A DNA stretch of 6,741 bases, taken from NCBI GenBank assembly GCA_020446285.1, contig JAGREZ010000056.1, positions 1-6,741 on the forward strand, written 5' to 3'. Position numbers and translations under genes: made by a program. Under the pieces are notes generated by a model that was not told the origin of the DNA, ran no database searches, and saw nothing but the letters and a program-made list of their open reading frames with translations. How positions within the stretch are numbered: position 1 is the first letter of the stretch; every line of letters starts with the position of its first letter. Shown here piece after piece: positions 5,759-6,741 of this stretch. Origin of the DNA: Geminicoccaceae bacterium (GTDB lineage Bacteria; Pseudomonadota; Alphaproteobacteria; Geminicoccales; Geminicoccaceae).

Positions 5759-6741
5759 ATGACCAGAATCAAGCGCCGCGACCTCGTCGGCGGTTCCGCG
5801 AAGGCGGCCATGCTCGTCGGCGCCGGTGCCGCAACGGGTGGCATCGCCCTGTCGGCGCGGCAGGCAAGTGCCGCCGAGGGTATCAATCCCGCACCAGGCG
5901 AGCTCGATGATTATTACGGTTTCTGGTCATCGGGCCAGTCCGGCGAACTTCGCATCCTCGGTGTCCCGTCGATGCGCGAACTGGCACGCATTCCGGTGTT
6001 CAACCGTTGCAGCGCCACCGGCTGGGGGCTGACCAACGAAAGCCGCAAGATCCTCACACAGAACATGACACCGGAGACGCGGGAATTTCTCAGCACGCGC
6101 GGGGGTGTCTATCACAATGGCGATCTGCACCACCCGCACATGTCGTTCACCGAAGGCACCTATGACGGCCGTTACCTGTTCATGAACGACAAGGCCAATA
6201 CCCGCGTCGCCCGCGTGCGTTGCGACATCATGAAGTGTGACCGGATCACCGAGATTCCCAACGCCTCCGATATCCACGGCCTGCGCCCGCAGAAATTCCC
6301 GCGCACGGGCTATGTCTTCGCCAATGGCGAGCACCGGGTTCCCATTCCCAACACCGGCGATATCCTCGACGAGCCGGAGAAGTACAACGCGATCTTCACC
6401 GCCCTCGACGGCGACAGCATGGAAGTCGCCTGGCAGGTCATCGTCGACGGCAATCTCGACAATTGCGATGCCGACTATCAGGGCAAGTACGCCTTTTCCA
6501 CCTGCTACAATTCCGAGGAGGGCGTGACCCTCGCGGAGATGACCGCGAGCGAGCAGGACTGGGCGGTCGTCTTCAATATCGGGCGTATCGAGGAAGCGGT
6601 CGCCGCGGGTGAGGGCGAGGTCATCAACGGCGTGCGCGTGCTCGATGGCCGCAAGGGCTCGCCGCTGACCGCCTACATCCCGGTTTCCAACAGCCCGCAT
6701 GGCTGCAACACAGCTCCCGACGGCCAGCATGTCATCATCAA
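5759..6741 (+). CDS. nosZ: Nitrous oxide reductase NosZ, clade I / TAT-exported (3' partial)
   Basis: The first 327 codons are visible and the gene runs off the right edge; full-length NosZ is around 630-650 residues, so the rest of the beta-propeller and the C-terminal CuA domain are outside. The enzyme reduces N2O to N2 in the periplasm. The N-terminus carries a twin-arginine signal (KRRDLVGG, R6-R7, then a hydrophobic stretch and an ASA cleavage region near 36-38), the mark of clade I NosZ. CuZ-site segments are intact: DLHHPHMSF (H124, H125), [17 protein letters not shown] (H173) and [13 protein letters not shown] (H314), corresponding by motif to four of the seven His ligands known from Pseudomonas stutzeri NosZ. 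The Tat sequence is slightly off consensus (Lys before the arginine pair, Leu-Val after Asp). nosZ is almost certainly cotranscribed with nosR, and nosDFY would be expected next. Confidence 0.98.
   Translation, partial: MTRIKRRDLVGGSAKAAMLVGAGAATGGIALSARQASAAEGINPAPGELDDYYGFWSSGQSGELRILGVPSMRELARIPVFNRCSATGWGLTNESRKILTQNMTPETREFLSTRGGVYHNGDLHHPHMSFTEGTYDGRYLFMNDKANTRVARVRCDIMKCDRITEIPNASDIHGLRPQKFPRTGYVFANGEHRVPIPNTGDILDEPEKYNAIFTALDGDSMEVAWQVIVDGNLDNCDADYQGKYAFSTCYNSEEGVTLAEMTASEQDWAVVFNIGRIEEAVAAGEGEVINGVRVLDGRKGSPLTAYIPVSNSPHGCNTAPDGQHVII

Noticed and set aside
5927..6730. 267-codon open frame on the minus strand within nosZ
   Set aside because: The + strand here encodes NosZ with intact copper-ligand motifs; the minus frame is its mirror image.

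Overview
The window looks like chromosomal or large-replicon DNA of a GC-rich alphaproteobacterium. The basis is the strong GC third-position bias, a clade I type nosZ with a twin-arginine signal peptide preceded by nosR, an nnrS gene paired with a cysteine-free Crp/Fnr regulator, and Moc-type (rhizopine/inositol-like) catabolic genes. The genus cannot be read from the sequence.

Left part (1-1463, + strand): the end of a polyol/sugar catabolic block. It holds the C-terminal four fifths of a Gfo/Idh/MocA-family dehydrogenase. A 4-base overlap links this to a 73-codon sugar-phosphate isomerase/epimerase-like gene that appears to have lost its middle. After 124 non-coding bases comes a complete small Rieske [2Fe-2S] ferredoxin of the MocE type.

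Right part (1485-6741): the start of a nitrous-oxide respiration / NO-response block. A Crp/Fnr-type regulator (DNR/NnrR-like) and nnrS lie on the minus strand, with nnrS transcribed first. nosR and the first half of nosZ lie on the plus strand. nnrS and nosR diverge from a 105-base control region that carries a perfect 14-base palindrome, TTGACCATGGTCAA (3525-3538), which matches an FNR/DNR/NNR box. The regulator's recognition helix keeps the Glu..Ser-Arg residues that read such boxes, so an NO-responsive circuit (regulator -> nnrS and nosR -> nosZ) can be read directly from this DNA.

How the genes work together: NosZ reduces N2O to N2 in the periplasm. NosR, a membrane flavin/iron-sulfur protein, supports its expression and electron supply. 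NnrS is a membrane haem protein tied to NO metabolism and stress. The regulator probably senses NO.

Most notable points: the box is spaced so that a class II start site would fall one base before the nosR ATG, which has no Shine-Dalgarno sequence (possible leaderless mRNA); the isomerase gene looks internally deleted; and the Rieske ferredoxin has no visible oxygenase or reductase partner. I saw no RNA genes, CRISPR arrays, insertion sequences or convincing terminators, and no clearly undescribed system.
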